A DNA stretch of 64,000 nucleotides from Tanytarsus gracilentus (GCA_038502055.1 JAXRKN010000036.1:1984001-2048000), one strand, 5' to 3'. Counted from the stretch's first letter, positions 38,401-51,584 are shown. Notes: a model not told the origin generated them from the sequence alone. Numbers and translations are program-made.

Positions 38401-41400
38401 AAAAAATGCTTGAACATCGAGTTTATCGTATTGAAATTTCCAAACACAACGTCAGATGTTTTCCTGGCAACATTGAAAGCGGAAATTTTTTACCCATTTT
38501 TTACTACTCTCCGAAAAAAAGAGCGCACGAAGAAATATCTCAATTTCATTTATCATTCTGCAATTCTTCCGTAATCTGATTTCCATCAATTTTCATTTAA
38601 GATAGTGCTCTCATTTCCATACTTGGTGCTTGAAAACTTTAGTCATTTTGCAAGGACATTAAATAAATTAACAAAAATATAATAACTTTTTTATAAAACT
38701 ATTCAATTTATTTTCCGACAGTTACAAAATTAACAATGAAATTTTCAACTTAACAAAATTAGGTAAAATTGCGAAATATATTTCAGCAAAACTTTTCAAT
38801 TTAAAATAAGAATTTTGAGCTTTTTTCCACTCGTCACATTTTATGAATAAAATATTAAAAGGACGACTTTTAAAATTTTTCTATACAAGCATTCATGCCA
38901 GATCTTTTGAAATAAAAATGTTCACAATTAAGAATATAATTCTAAAAATTTATATCGCACTTAACCGCATCATTTCGGAATTTTACGATGCAATGGCGTA
39001 GGCGTAGCAGTAAAAATATGAAACATGATACTCTCAGCAAGAAAAAGTTATCTGGTAATTTTGTCGGCTTTTATGCATTTACAAAATTTTATTTAATCTA
39101 AAAAGTTTTAATTTTTTTTTTGTTTGTCAAAATGAAAATTACTTTTTAATCTCAGTTTTTGATAAAAAAAATTCATTAAAATTATTTAAAAATCTTGAGC
39201 TAACGTGACATAATTTAATTCTTCATCCCTAACATATTGTTCCTGAAAAGCTCATTGAAAATTTTTCTAAAATTGAAATTTCTCTCCTAAGTCTCATAAA
39301 AATGGGACTAGCATGAACATCAAGAGCGTTTGGATGATGATGAAAGGAAAAGAGAAATTTATTATATGGGAAAATTTAAATTAAATTATGTTGAGCTCTC
39401 ACACACACTCACACACAGGTCTTTCATTTACGAGACGAGGAGAAAAAAAATTCAACGCAGAAATTAAAAAGAAATTTATGATTCAATTTTTTTTATGAAT
39501 ATCATTATTTCATAAATGAAAGATGATGATGATGGCGGTTGAGGCGCAGGAAAACAGACAATTTTTCACGATAACAATTGCTATGATGATAAGTGATACA
39601 TCAAAACGATATAAAACACATTACCCAAATGACTTTTTACGTTGAAAATAATTTTTTTGCTCTCTTTTTATCTTTCTCATTCACATCACGAGGGAAAAGT
39701 GCAAAATGTAGAAGTTAAATTGAAATTTGTTGTGCGAAACAATCTCGTTATGGTTGAACATAAATTTTATTCTCTCCCGCAAACACACACACACATGGGA
39801 AAGGGATCTAAAGTCAGATTTTCAATATATGTGAAAACACAGAATGAGAAACTCGTCCGTACTAAGATTAGGTATGATTATTGAGATTTTGCAGTGATAA
39901 GATAAATGAAAAGGTTCTTCAACACTCGGAATCTTTTTCCTTAAGCCCTTGCTCGGCATGCTCAGCGCTGGGAGTTAACGGAGGTATGACTGCAGGAAAT
40001 GAAACTTTCTCATCATTCTCAATTTTCTTAAAATCTTTAAGGTTTAACAAAACTTTAAAAATATTTCATCAACATAAATTTTGACTTTCTTAAGCCAAAT
40101 TTTGAAGACATTTCTGAGAGAAAAAAAATTGAGTTAATAAATATCAAGTCCAATTAAGTCAATGAAATCTTGCGTGAAAATATGATTTTATCTGAATGAA
40201 ATAAATGTCACAGTTCGAGTCGATAATTTAAGTCACATCTCATCAAGTAATTGAGCACCTTTCACCTCAGAAATATGAGCTTCAATTTACACCATCGAAG
40301 TGTCCTAATTGGACTTTAACTTCGACAGTTTATTCGTGCTATGATTTTATCTCTCTTCACTACAGTCGAGATTGGAAATGACATGCAAACGGATCGTTAG
40401 AGAGAAAAAACTAAAAAGTGAAGGTAGAAAAACCTGTTGCAACATTCACAATTCAGTTCGATGATAGCATGAGAGAAAGAAGTTGAAAAGGAAGAAAGAA
40501 ATGAAATTCCAATTGCATGATGATGGTAGATTGACATTGCAGAGCCACTTCTGTCTCTTTTCGGTATTCCCAGCACTTGTGCTCAACACAGAATGAATAA
40601 GTGAAATAAAAAATTTAGTGTCGATGGTGTAAAATATAATTTGAATATTTTCAGAATGAAAGCTTTATGAAATTGATCTTCAAATTTCAGCCAAAAACAA
40701 AAATATATTTATAAATAAAATTATATGAAAAATTTCAAATCCTATCCCAATAAAAAAAATATCTAAATGGCATTCAATGCCGCATGAGAATAATTCTTTT
40801 CCGACATACTTTTGCATGAATCGTTATGACTAGATTTTTGTCATTTTTTCAGTTCCTTCCGCAAATGCAAGCTCACAGTCATACACCAACACTCACATAT
40901 TCCTCATGAATAAATTTCTCCTAACATATCCCATGACAAATTGAATGTGGATATTTTTTTTTGGCTTTTCAAGGAATCTTTTTATGTCATCTGCCGATAT
41001 GAAAATCACATACATGATCCTGGAAAATGCTTAAACCTCTCTCCATTAGTAGCAGCTGTGTGATCTTAAATTTTTTCAATGTACATAAAAATGAGAGAGG
41101 TCAAATAAATTATGCTGTAATGTTGTATGAAAAAAAAGAGAGCAATATGTAGTGTATGGTAACTTATGCAGTTAAAAAATGGTTTTTCGGATTACTTTAT
41201 ACTGGTTAGAAATTGATATTAATTTTTTCAGTGAAAATTCGCAATTTATAATTTTTAAATTTAAGCATATTTGATTTGCTTGTTGCCAGTTTACTGAATT
41301 TTTAAAAATAAATTTTTTTTTCAAGCTTTAAACTTGCTCTTGAGTCAAACTTCCCTTTTTATTTGAACAAAAGAAAAAGACTTTTATATTCATGGAATTA

Positions 41401-44266
41401 TTTTCATTGTGTTTCAGTTTAATTAAAACTTTTTTCTTCTCACAACTGCAATGCATGTCGTTGATGATATTAAAGAAATAGTTTTCACATGTGAGAGAGA
41501 AGACAAAGTTCCTGCAACAATCTTGTGGCTTCAATTTTATGTCTATCATTTTGTTGTGTGCGGCATATTGTGGAAAATAACAAATATTAGCATGAACATG
41601 ATTGATTGAATAGAAAGAAGAGACTGCAGGAGAAATCTTTAAAATTATCATAATATAATGGAGAAGGTAATAAATCTCACTGGTTAAAGTTCTCGTCCGT
41701 GAACGTCATCTATTCATTCATTATCCTATGACAAGAATGCTGCTGTCATGTCATTATTTTTTTACTTCCTTGTTGCTGTTTGCTGAGTATTGAAAGAAAC
41801 CACCTGAGCGAAACTTTGTTGGTTGAGAAAAATATAATTTCTTTCAAGGATTTTTGTCTTTCAACAGCACACAATAAAATCATAAATCTCACTCACGCAC
41901 ATGGAAAGCAATGAGACTTTGCAAAAGAATAAAATCTCCGCGAAATGCGTAAATTTTAATTCTTTATTTTAATGCCGACTTAGCTTTTAAGATTTTGCGA
42001 CTTAAAGAGGTAAAAAATTTAATTAAAAAACATTAAATTTTCAATCTCACCATCGTGATACGAATTTCACCTTAACCCCAATCTAAAAACCTCCAAAATC
42101 TCAATTTATCAACGATGCACGGGGGAGGAGAAATAACAAAGAAAAAGTCAAATAGAACATAAAATATTGTGGCACTGCTCCCATGTGTTCTAAGCAAATA
42201 ACATAATCAGGATTTCATGAGTTGGTGGCGGATCGTAAAAAGAGATTTTTAGATTTTTTCGCCTCTTTTGCGTGGTAATGCCTTTGAATCAGAAAAATAA
42301 TCTAGCACGTGAAAATCCCACTACAAAAATCTCGCATTACGAATCCAAAAATATTCAATGTTCATACAGCCATTATCGACTCGCAAAATCTTCAAATTGT
42401 TTTTCTGCACGCAAAGAAAAAAGTTGTCGCGTACTCACTTCGTCTGGGTTATGTCTTTGCGTAAGTATCTAATCGTGAAAAGATTTAGTAAGAACTTTTG
42501 AATACTTAACAACAACAAAAAGCATCATCTGAAAACTCGCGGAAAAGAAAAAGTCTCGAGAAAGAGCTCATAAAACTTCATTGACATGAAAAGGATTTTC
42601 AAATGGAAAGGAATTGACAATTCGAAGAAAAAAAAGAAGTTTTTTGTGCGAGATTTTCATTTTGAGAACGTGACGCATTTTCGCGTTAAATTGCACAATT
42701 AAATGAGAGGTTTGAGATTGAATTTGATTTTTTTTCTTCTAGTTCATGATTTCGACTTTTCAATGTTTAAAAATTTTAACATTTTGGAACTCAGAAATTT
42801 TTAACATTATCAAACTTAACAAATCTTTTTCTTCTTCGTTTTATGAGCATCATGAAACCAGAGCGGCCATATAAAGTCACTCAGCACGCGTGAATTGTTG
42901 ATTTTAATCTCGAAGATAAAAAAAAGTGTGCCTGATGGATGCATGAGCCTGTCGCTTCATTAAAATCTTAACACGCAAGCTCTATCGAGAGTGAATATAA
43001 ATGAATGCATCAGCACACCAGCTCGCATTCACACAAACGCGCAATCAATTGGTAGGAAAATGTGTTCGAGGTTGCTGAAATAACTCAATTTGAAGCAATT
43101 TGTATGAATCGCCATGCCATTGGATTTATGTGAAATGAACACATGATAGATATATAATTTTTTGACATTGTCCCGCAATAATCTCTCACACTGTGTGAGC
43201 AGTAAAATTAACTTTTACGAGCGCCTACAGTACTCGAGGGTGAATAATGGCGAAAGCACTTTTTATATAATTTAATGCCACATCGTTTGAGGAACGGAAA
43301 ATTAAAATTTTCAAGCAGACATACAAATTTTTGCGAGGGAATTCGTTGAAAATTAGGTCACAAGAATTTTTTAATATTTTCTCAAATTTAGAATAATTTT
43401 CTTTTTGAATTTCGCAACCCTTAAATTAAAATATTCGCATTCATCATTGCCAAACCGAAGCCGGACCAGATGAGATAATTTCGACTTCTTTCCTCATTAA
43501 TTTCCTTCTTCTTCTTTCTCCTCGTGGCTTTTTTATTAATTCACATTAAAAATTTATTTTCACGCTCTTCATTTCCTCAACATTTCACTAGACTTGATAA
43601 TTAAATTTACTCAAATTAATAAAAAATGATGACCCTCGTCTTGGGGATTAAAAATTTCTTGAAATTCAGCTGTGTGCTAAAATTTTATTGCTTTAACTTC
43701 ATATCGTGTGGAAATTTGTATTAGGGCAAGCTCTAGAAGACTTCATGTTTTAAAATAATTTGTATATTTTTTTCCCAGAACCGTTTAGATTAAAAGCATT
43801 GCTGCGAAGATTAGAAAATGTTTTTGTCATTTTCAGGAATCTTTCAAACAAATAAAAGCCAAAAATCAATTTGAATTTTATAATTTTATTTAAAATTCTT
43901 TAACGCTCATCCATTCATAATTTATTTAAATTAAAATTTTCACAGCTAAATTGAAATATGACACTTAACAATGAAGTTTGATAATAATTTAATTTAGAAG
44001 AGAATTTGTTTCGATTTTAATCGATTCCAATTTCTCTTCCATAGGAATTCTTAAGGGTATGTTGAGACGAAAAAAATTGAAATAGTGCAGAGACCACGTG
44101 CCCGCAATACAAATGTTGTAAAAGCTATCAATCTTAAATGATTAATCATCCCTATCCCATCATTTATATAACCTGCCTTATTTCCTATGTTCTTCTTATT
44201 AATTTTTTTTAACTCATCACAATAGTTGTATATTTTTTTTGTGTGTTGGTTAACATTTATCATTTT
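35477..44266. other. AT-rich non-coding stretch
   Basis: No gene found in almost 8.8 kb. Short CT runs (36825-36839) and CA runs (about 39402-39418 and 39783-39795) occur. Overlapping short frames at 36.8-37.5 kb and 38.3-38.6 kb have no domain. The right end should contain the 3' UTR of the minus-strand NHE8-like gene; TTTATT (AATAAA on the minus strand) occurs at 43921-43926 and 43885-43890. Confidence 0.5.
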
Positions 44267-46699
44267 TTAAATCATATTTCCTCGACTAGAATTGAGAGTT
44301 GCAGTTGAAGTTGTACGCTCGGTTTTCTGTGAAGTAGTTTCAGCAGCACCATCGTCGTCCTCTTCTTCACTGTTGTTGTCGACACGAATGGCTTGATACC
44401 ATTTATCTGTTAAGCTTACAATTTGGCTCTTACATTCTTTGTATTCCTAGTGAGAGCAAGAAAATTCAAAGTCAATAAAAACTTTTTGAAAGCTAAGCAA
44501 AACACTCGAAAAGAATTCTCACCTGATTGCTAAAAATTCTTGTGAAGAATGGAATAAAATATTTTCTGTCCAATCTTGCGAAACCGCCAAGTTTAGAGTT
44601 TGTAAATTGAACTTCTTCCTCTTCCGTCAGCTCGGAGTGACTCAACTGCTCCGAATCTATCGCTTGTCCAAACTCTTTCGTCTTCGACAGCGAAATCATT
44701 TTTTTATTTTCTTGCGTGAGACCTCTCGATCGCTCACGTGGCAAACGACTTTGCGATAAGCGACGACTCTTCTTGCCAGGTTGAAGGAGCTTAAGCAGGG
44801 GTAAGGTCGAGCCACCGAAGCAAAGCTGTCAAAGGTGAAGATTGTTTGAGATAAATTAATCACTGAACGCAAAGCAATTTTTCTTACCGTGGTAAACAAG
44901 ACTATTATAAGTGTCGTTGTGATAACAACTCGACGTGTTTCTTCCTTCGAGTATTGCAAATGAAGGCTCAAAGCATATGAAATGGCACCCCTCAAACCTG
45001 ACCACCAAAGGATAAATGACATTCTGTTCGTTATTTTTGTAGCTCGAAATTTGTTCACCATATAAGTGAGTGGAAATATGTTGGCTGCCCTTCCGATAAG
45101 ACACAGAGCTATGCTCCATATGACTAACGCCAGTTCAACTTGATGCTTAAAGGAGAAGATTGCAAGTCCCAAGTATGAGAAAATGCTCGTCTCGCAAATG
45201 AAAGCAAGTGTCCTCATTGTTTGCTGCATGGTAATTTGAGTGACAGTTGAGAGATTGAAGTGTGTATAGTGTGACATCACTATTCCACAAAATAAAATTG
45301 CCATAATTCCACTTAAATTATTTCCTTCTGCCAAACAGTATGGACAGTAGGTCACGACGAGCAAAAAGGCAAGCTCTAAGGACGGATGCTTACGTAAATC
45401 TAGATGTTGCATTGAGTTGAGAAAAATTTGATTACATGTCAATTTGTTTCTTCTAGTACTCACCAACATACTTTAGTAGTAAAGCACTCATGAGAGCAAA
45501 AATTACTCCAATACCCGCACTAGCGAAGAAGGTCAAACAAAATCTATTGATAGCTAAAATAATCGCTTCACCACGGCTAATGCTCAATAAATCATCTCCA
45601 GTTTGTTTTGTTGGCATGACGGTCGTTGTGAGGACAATTGAAACAGCATCATTTCTGGGGGAAAACGACAAATAAAATTGATTATGGTGTGCACACAAGA
45701 ACATTTTTACAGGGATTTTAAAAGAGAGCTTTTAAGTTCATCCTTACAGAATGCTTTCGCCAAACACAAGCATGTTGAGGACGGGATCGATGTCAAGTGC
45801 ATGAAAGATGGCAATCGTTGCAACTGGATCGACAGCTGTAAAAAAACGTTTGCTTATCATTTATTACTTTTTTGTCATCATTGTCAGCATACCAGATATG
45901 AGTGATCCAAAGGCGAAGCTTTCTATGAAATTTAAGCGATAAGCGACGTCAGCAATGCCAAGCAAGTATATTCCACTTCCGATGACGAGGGCACTGATAG
46001 CCGTTCCCAAAATAGCAAAAACACAAATGCTTCCGATGTTCTGAAAAAAATTGCCTTTATGCAGATTATAGCCGGACTCGAAAATGATTGGCGGCAGAAG
46101 GACCAGGAAAAAAGCGGTGGGTGAAAAGTAGTTCTCTTCATAGTTCTGGAGATCGATGCTGGTAAAGTTTAGAACAAAGCCAATGAGAGATCCCAAACAC
46201 ACGGTAACTATTGACTCCGGTAAGAATGTAAAATTCGTTTGGAGCATAGCGTGAATTAACAAAATTCCCAAAGCAATTACGCATCTGGAATAATAATTGG
46301 GCAATAAGATAATGAAAATTTGAACAGGTGAAAACTTACAGCACAAAAAATATCGACATCGATGAATACTTTTCGGCTTCAACAGCATTTTTAGCCTGTG
46401 TATTTTCTTTGCTGGCTTGAGTCGTTGTTGTTGTTGTCACTAAAAAAAGATTCGAACTGGAATTAATAAAAAAAAAAATTATTGAGCTTACCCATTGACT
46501 TAGATGATGTGGTTGCTACAGTAGCTAGAATTGTTGTTGATGATGTGACATTACCGGATGTTGAATTTAACGTTGAATTATCGCTGCTTATCGTTGGATT
46601 CGTTTCATTTTCAATTTTTACATCACCATCCAAACCCAAAACTAAACTCAAGCTAATCACAATAAATAAGGAAGGAACTAACATCCACTTTATGATCAT
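44267..46699 (-). CDS. Sodium/hydrogen exchanger, NHE8-like, 657 aa
   Basis: Eight minus-strand exons: 46699-46492, 46439-46340, 46284-45893, 45835-45748, 45654-45464, 45399-44888, 44825-44523 and 44446-44267. They total 1974 nt and all junctions are GT-AG. The N terminus is a hydrophobic signal-like segment, followed by a Ser/Thr/Asn-rich stretch with several N-glycosylation sequons. The multi-membrane transporter domain contains LLPPIIFESGYNLHKGNFFQ, AVDPVATIA, and GESILNDAVSIVL, where Asp265 of the ND pair is the expected ion-binding residue of electroneutral exchangers. The conserved SGIMAILFCGIVMSHYT and GLRGAISYALSL blocks follow. The C-terminal tail has the ELTEEEE, FFTR and KWYQA segments typical of NHE8 and an acidic end. 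The family exchanges Na+ (or K+) for H+ in Golgi, endosomal and apical membranes; the exact site here is inferred. The tail is slightly longer than in vertebrate NHE8. Confidence 0.95.
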
Positions 46700-47364
46700 T
46701 TTGAATGATTGAAGTGTTTCTCTAATTCAATTGAAAATTAGCCCATTTAAATGGGGAAAAATGTTAAATAAAAGATAAAAACAATTTTTTTATCTTTCGC
46801 AATGTTCACGGAGTTTTCAATTATGAAAAAAATAATACTGTGCGTGGTCAATCGATTAGAGAAATTAAATTTTACAGCCAAAGTTGCTTCGATTATTTTA
46901 AATTAGTATTTAAATTATTTTGTTAAAATCAAATAAAAATTAGTTAATTAATTGTGATTCAAATTTGACTTAAGTTTTAAATAATAAATTTGTTTTGTAC
47001 TCAACTGACGTCATACTGTAAATTTTGAGTGTGTTCAAGAAAAAATATTTTTTCATAACTTTTGCATTTTGCCTTATTAAAACGTGATTTTTCCTTTTTA
47101 GAGTTAATTAAATCCAACAATTATCAATTAATCATAAAACTAAACTCTGATTGACGATTTTCTTCCTTTAAGATGACAAAATTCATCATGAAACTTTTGT
47201 AAACAAAACAGCCCTCATTTTTCGAGTGACCTCACTGTCGAACACATTTTGATTGCGAATTTAAAAATATTACCAAGAATTTTAATTTCTCGTGCATTCG
47301 AACGCAATTTTAGGCCATCAATCTAGATTAGGATTTCAATATAGCCAACAAAGAATCTTTCGCG
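46700..47364. promoter_or_regulatory. Divergent promoter between NHE8-like and DDA1
   Basis: The start codons of the minus-strand exchanger and plus-strand DDA1 lie 665 bases apart, so both promoters must lie here, possibly sharing elements. A perfect TGACGTCA (CRE-type) octamer is at 47006-47013, roughly mid-way. I see no defensible TATA box. Confidence 0.5.
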
Positions 47365-47940
47365 ATGGTAAGTTCAAAAGTGGAGCTGAAAGCTCGTGAC
47401 TTTAGATGGAAAATCTTAAAATGCTTAATGGTGGAATTTAAATTTTATTTTTTGTGTTCCTTCACAGTCGATCAGCGACTTCCTTAAGGATCTGCCAACT
47501 TTTAACGAGGAAAACTTTTCGCTCTACAATGTGGACAATGCTCGAACAAAAAGACCCTCGTGAGTGTGTTAAGAGTAATTGACATCCATGACACACATTT
47601 TAATTTGTATTTTTTTGCAGAGTTTACCTACCCACAGAAGAAAAAAACTATCCAGGAGAGCAAAGTGAGTGCATCAACATGTGACAGTAATGTTAACTAA
47701 TTAAGTCTACTTTCAGTAATTATCACCGAAAAAAAGAACATCCTACTAAGATATCTCCATCAAACGTAATTTTAATTTAATACTTTTACTTTTATTTTAC
47801 TTTAATATTTTCTTTTTTATAGATGGGACAAAAAGAATCAACCAAAAAACAAGAGAGAAGCTACAGATCCCGCAGACAACTCGTTATCTCGAAAAAGATT
47901 GCGGCTCGATAGATCAGACTCAAATCAGAATAACAACTAA
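47365..47940 (+). CDS. DDA1: DET1- and DDB1-associated protein 1, 101 aa
   Basis: Five coding exons: 47365-47367 (the ATG alone), 47468-47559, 47621-47664, 47717-47765 and 47823-47940, total 306 nt. The protein starts MSISDFLKDLPTFNEENFS and continues with the hallmark PSVYLPTEE, then EQIIITEKKNILLRYLHQ and TWDKKN, ending in a basic, Ser/Asn-rich tail. The middle blocks match vertebrate DDA1 (about 102 aa) closely, so the call is firm. DDA1 binds DDB1 and is a small core subunit of CUL4 ubiquitin ligases (CRL4), tuning substrate receptor and E2 engagement. The first intron interrupts immediately after the start codon, so only the spliced message gives the full protein. It is head to head with the exchanger gene and tail to tail with UBE2R. 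Confidence 0.96.
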
Positions 47941-48782
47941 GATTTTCCCTAATGATTTTTTTAAAATGAACCTAAAACATGATTTTGCTTCGATTCCTGA
48001 TGATAATTTTTGCATGATAGGTTCGACCTTTTTGATAACTTCCTCCAAATTAAGCATTCTGATTCTTTCATACATACTGCATTCTCTTTTTTTTTGTTAA
48101 ACTCATTGAAAATCTTTCAAAGAAATAAATTTTAAGAAGAAAATTTTTGTTTCATGAATTTGATTAATTTCAGCAGTGAAAATGAATTGAAAAAATTAAA
48201 CAATATTTTTTTAATATCTCCTTAAACTTTTATTATAACTCCTTTCATTTTCAGTTTTATCAGCTCACTTTTCCTTACACATTACATCTTAAGATCAGTT
48301 TAATCAAGTGGACAAAAAAAAGTTAATCTTGCACATCTTTGTGGATATTTACAGTGAAAAAATATATGCTTGAGATACTTCAGAAGAAAAAACTTAATAC
48401 GTAAAATCATAGTAAAATAAAATTTAGTTGAAAGCCACAACAAAAAAGGTTTGATTTTAAAAGTTGATTTCTTCGAAAACTTCGTTAAATTTGGGAATCG
48501 CCCTCATTGCTTGGCCATAACTAATTATTTCTCACTATTATAAATCATACAAAAATTTATGCATAAATATTAAGCTAATGATCAAAAAAATATCGAGGGA
48601 AAACTATTTTTCCATTAAAATCTTCTCGTTACTAAATTATTATTTTTTTTTCTTTTCCTTTTCACATTTTATAGATTTTTTAAGGGTTTTTCCCTTCGCT
48701 CTTTTCATTGAAACTTTTGTATGATTTTCATTAGCAATAAATTCTCTTAAAATACATTCAAAAATCACCACCTCTTTTTTAG
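47941..48782. other. DDA1 3' UTR and spacer
   Basis: AT-rich DNA with no frame. An AATAAA at 48124-48129, about 184 bases past the DDA1 stop, is a likely poly(A) signal. The rest, up to the mobile element, shows nothing specific. Confidence 0.5.
48124..48129 (+). terminator. Poly(A) signal of DDA1
   Basis: AATAAA about 184 bases downstream of the DDA1 stop codon, followed within 20 bases by T-rich and GTTT sequence, as expected for a cleavage region. Confidence 0.55.
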
Positions 48783-48829
48783 TGTAACCCACGAAGTGGT
48801 GTAACGCTTATATGCTCGTGATTCCTCCT

Positions 48830-48872
48830 CCGTCCGTCTGTCCGTCCGTCCGTCCGTCCGTCCGTCCGTCTG
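48830..48872. repeat. (CCGT)n tetranucleotide repeat
   Basis: About ten CCGT units, one of them changed to CTGT. It lies near the left end of the mobile element and resembles the simple repeats often found inside such elements. Confidence 0.95.
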
Positions 48873-48984
48873 CACAAGCGAGTCTCGGTCCCTGGCCAGC
48901 TAGAGACTTCTGTTTTCGCCAGATGGTAGCTCTTGGTCTTATGTGCAGCCTGACTTTTTTTGAGTCATACCTATGGTCGTGCCA

Positions 48985-49650
48985 TGGACGGCCATAACGT
49001 CCATTTTTCATACAAATTTTTTTTATATGCTTCATGTATCGTTGAACTCGTGATTGGACAGAAATCGATTGGCATTGATTCGTAACTTGACCAGGAATCG
49101 ATTGACATACATGATTTTTCGAGTCGTGACCTATGGTCTGCCACAGACAGCAAAATTCCATTTTTCAGAACTATGTTTCATGGGTATCGTTGAACTCGTG
49201 ATTGGACAGGAATCGATTGATATAGATGATTTTTGAGGAATGTCCATCATGGCCGCCAGAGTGCCACGGACAGAAAATGTTCATTTTTCAGAACTTGCTT
49301 CATGTATCTCGTTGAACTCGTAATTGAACCAGGAACTGAATGGATTGATGATTTTTGATGAATGTCCATCATGGACGGCCAGTAGTGCCACGGACAGAAA
49401 ATGTCCATTTTTCAGAACTTGGCTTCATGGGTATCGTTGAACTCGTGATTGGACCAGGAATCTATTGCATGATGATTTTTGATAAATGCTAATCAAGCGG
49501 CCAGTAGTGCCACGGACAGCCAAAATGTCCATTTTTCAGAACTATGACTTCATGTGTATCTTTGAACTCGTAATTGGACCAGGAATCTAATGACATAGAA
49601 AATTTTTGAGGAATGGTCTAACAGGACTGCCACGGACAGCAAAAATGTCC
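48985..49650. repeat. Tandem array, diverged 122-125 bp units, second locus
   Basis: The marker TTCATG recurs at 49031, 49177, 49299, 49424 and 49549 (spacings 146, 122, 125 and 125). Units share GTTGAACTCGT, ATTGGACCAGGAATC and GATTTTTGA with the array at 20.7 kb but are more diverged and carry small indels. The first spacing is longer because part of the unit is duplicated. Confidence 0.9.
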
Positions 49651-49867
49651 GGATTGACTTAAACTCATTTTTTATGCACTTGATTTTCAAACACTGATCT
49701 GTTACAAGTGGGTTACGCGGCAACACCCACGTGTGGGTTTTGAAACATTTTTTTAACGTAATGTAAAGTTGTTGATGTTCATCAAATTGCTAACTTTAGT
49801 TTCATAAATGAGAAAATAAAATTCATTAACTCAAAATTTCGTCATCTATTGATGCGTCTGTTGAATT

Positions 49868-51584
49868 TTACTCAGCATTGCCAGAGTCTTCTCCGTCGCC
49901 CTTTTCCGATTCACTTTCAGACTCGCTGCACTCATCGTCGAAATCGTCGTAGAAGTCTGTCATATCGAGCTAGAAGAGAGAACAATGTAATAAGTTAGTT
50001 CGCGTGATAAGGAAAAATGAAAGTGTGTCAATTGTAAGCTCACTTGAGGTTCTTGGTTGTTGGGATTCGTTTTGGGCTTGAGGCAGTATTCTTCTAGTGT
50101 CAAGGGTACTACAATTCCTTCTTTATCTGCCTCTACTTTCGCTTGCAATGCTTGTTTCCTGCAATAATAAAGTTGCCAATAAAAATAGAACAACACGCGC
50201 AAAACTATTTTTCACTCACCTGATTATGTTAGGATATTCGTTATCGCGACCATTCGAGTCTCGCCATCGTCTATACATAACGCTTGCATCGACATTGGCG
50301 GGAGAGAAGGTGTTCGGTTCATTGAGCAATGAGATTACAGAGAGAAGAATTGTGCGCACATTTTGTGTTGGATTCCATCTCTCGCATGGCAATTCGCCGC
50401 TTTAAATTAATAAAAATAAATGTTTTATGAATAGATGCGTCATTCGAGAGCAAAAAATATGATTTCCTCTCTCACCTTTGGGGATCATCGACCGGCGGAT
50501 GTAAGATTGAGATGCACAAATCGCCGTTCTCGTAGACATTCGGGTGCCATACCTTGGTGATGAATCTAATTGACGGCGGCGAGTAAGGATAGTCTTGCGG
50601 AAATTTCATGCTAGCCTGAAAAAATGAAAGAGACAAAGAAAAATTTAAAATTGCGATTTTTTTCATTGATTTTTTTTGTTCATCCCGCAAACAATGTCAC
50701 GTTTTGTGGAAAATCACAACGCAATGTGAAAATGCGAAGATGACGACCGTGTGTATATAGAGTATAAGCAACTACTGATGAAACGAAACAAAGACCGTCC
50801 TTTTGTGAAATAGATAAAGGTCATTGTCATCGTCACACACGAAATATAAGAAAAACAGAGAGAGAAAAACTGTTTACTGTATTATTAGTTTGAGTCGCTT
50901 ACGTATGATGTGAATGATTTGTATGTCGAACAAATTTATATAAAATAGTCGAAAAGAGAAAAATATATCGAATCAAGTGTATAGAGAGAGAGAGAGAAAC
51001 GTTGCAATATGGACCTTGAAAAAAATACAACAGCACTGCTGCTTTTTCTCTTTGACTACTGCTGATCTCTATGCAGCAGTTGAAATTGACGTTTGAGGAA
51101 ATTTTAATGAGTTTTGGAAATAAAAATTGCTTTCAGAGGTCATCGCATATGACATTGGATTTCTAAATAATTAAATTTCTCGACAGACACACAGCAAACG
51201 ACGCATTTACCCTTTGTGTTGTAAAAAATGTATTTTCACACATTTTGAATTGCGTGCAATGATAAATCATCATATGGCGAGCGCATAACTCACCTTAAAA
51301 TAGCCGCCTTGATAAAGAGTTTCGGGTGGTCCAAATATTCCGACCTGGAAGGTGAAACAAGCGAAAAAAAAAGTTGATTAAAATACATTGTATCGTGAAC
51401 ATACGCATTTTGGGTGAAGTGGGAGAGAGAGATGGAGAGATTAAAGAGAAAGAAATGATGAGTCACTTACACTCCATTCAAAGAGATTGTCATCGTTTAG
51501 CAATTTAACTCTGAATCCTTCGACTGGCTCATCGAGTAAGCTCTTGTACTCGAGTGCTAAGGCTCTGACTGCTGATGAGCTCAT
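49868..51584 (-). CDS. UBE2R: Ubiquitin-conjugating enzyme E2 R (Cdc34 type), 233 aa
   Basis: Six minus-strand exons: 51584-51471, 51344-51294, 50615-50476, 50399-50220, 50158-50044 and 49969-49868, total 702 nt. The protein starts MSSSAVRALALEYKSLLDEP, has the UBC fold with HPNVYENGDLCISILHPP, and Cys89 is the thioester-forming residue. Directly after it the Cdc34-specific acidic insertion VDDPQSGELP is present, which is needed for chain elongation on cullin-RING ligases. The C-terminal tail is strongly acidic (Asp/Glu/Ser), as in vertebrate UBE2R1/2 (about 236-238 aa), where it binds the basic cleft of the cullin. The family builds mainly Lys48-linked ubiquitin chains on SCF-type substrates in nucleus and cytosol. 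I chose MSSS rather than an in-frame upstream Met because the alignment begins there and the upstream residues look like 5' UTR. It is head to head with CCT2. Confidence 0.95.
50616..51293 (-). other. Long intron 2 of UBE2R
   Basis: A 678-bp intron, larger than the others in this gene. It holds an (AG)n run near 50983-50997 and otherwise AT-rich sequence. I see no nested gene. Confidence 0.7.

Larger units (their letters stand above)
48783..49715. mobile_element. Non-autonomous element with minisatellite core
   Basis: The block begins GTGTAACCCAC (48783) and ends in GTGGGTTACGC (about 49708-49718). These are short inverted ends sharing GTAACCCAC. Inside are a (CCGT)n run, a unique GC-richer segment, and a tandem array related to the one at 20.7 kb. 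No transposase frame is present. It separates the 3' ends of DDA1 and UBE2R, a permissive place for an insertion. The boundaries are approximate and the inverted ends are only about 9-10 bp, so the class is not assigned. Confidence 0.55.

Noticed and set aside
38277..38579. Two overlapping plus-strand frames of 100 and 81 codons
   Set aside because: No domain, no flanking splice signals that join to other exons, and mutually incompatible frames.
48812..49161. Frames rich in Pro-Ser-Val or Asp-Gly-Arg-Thr repeats
   Set aside because: These are translations of the (CCGT)n run and minisatellite inside a mobile element.
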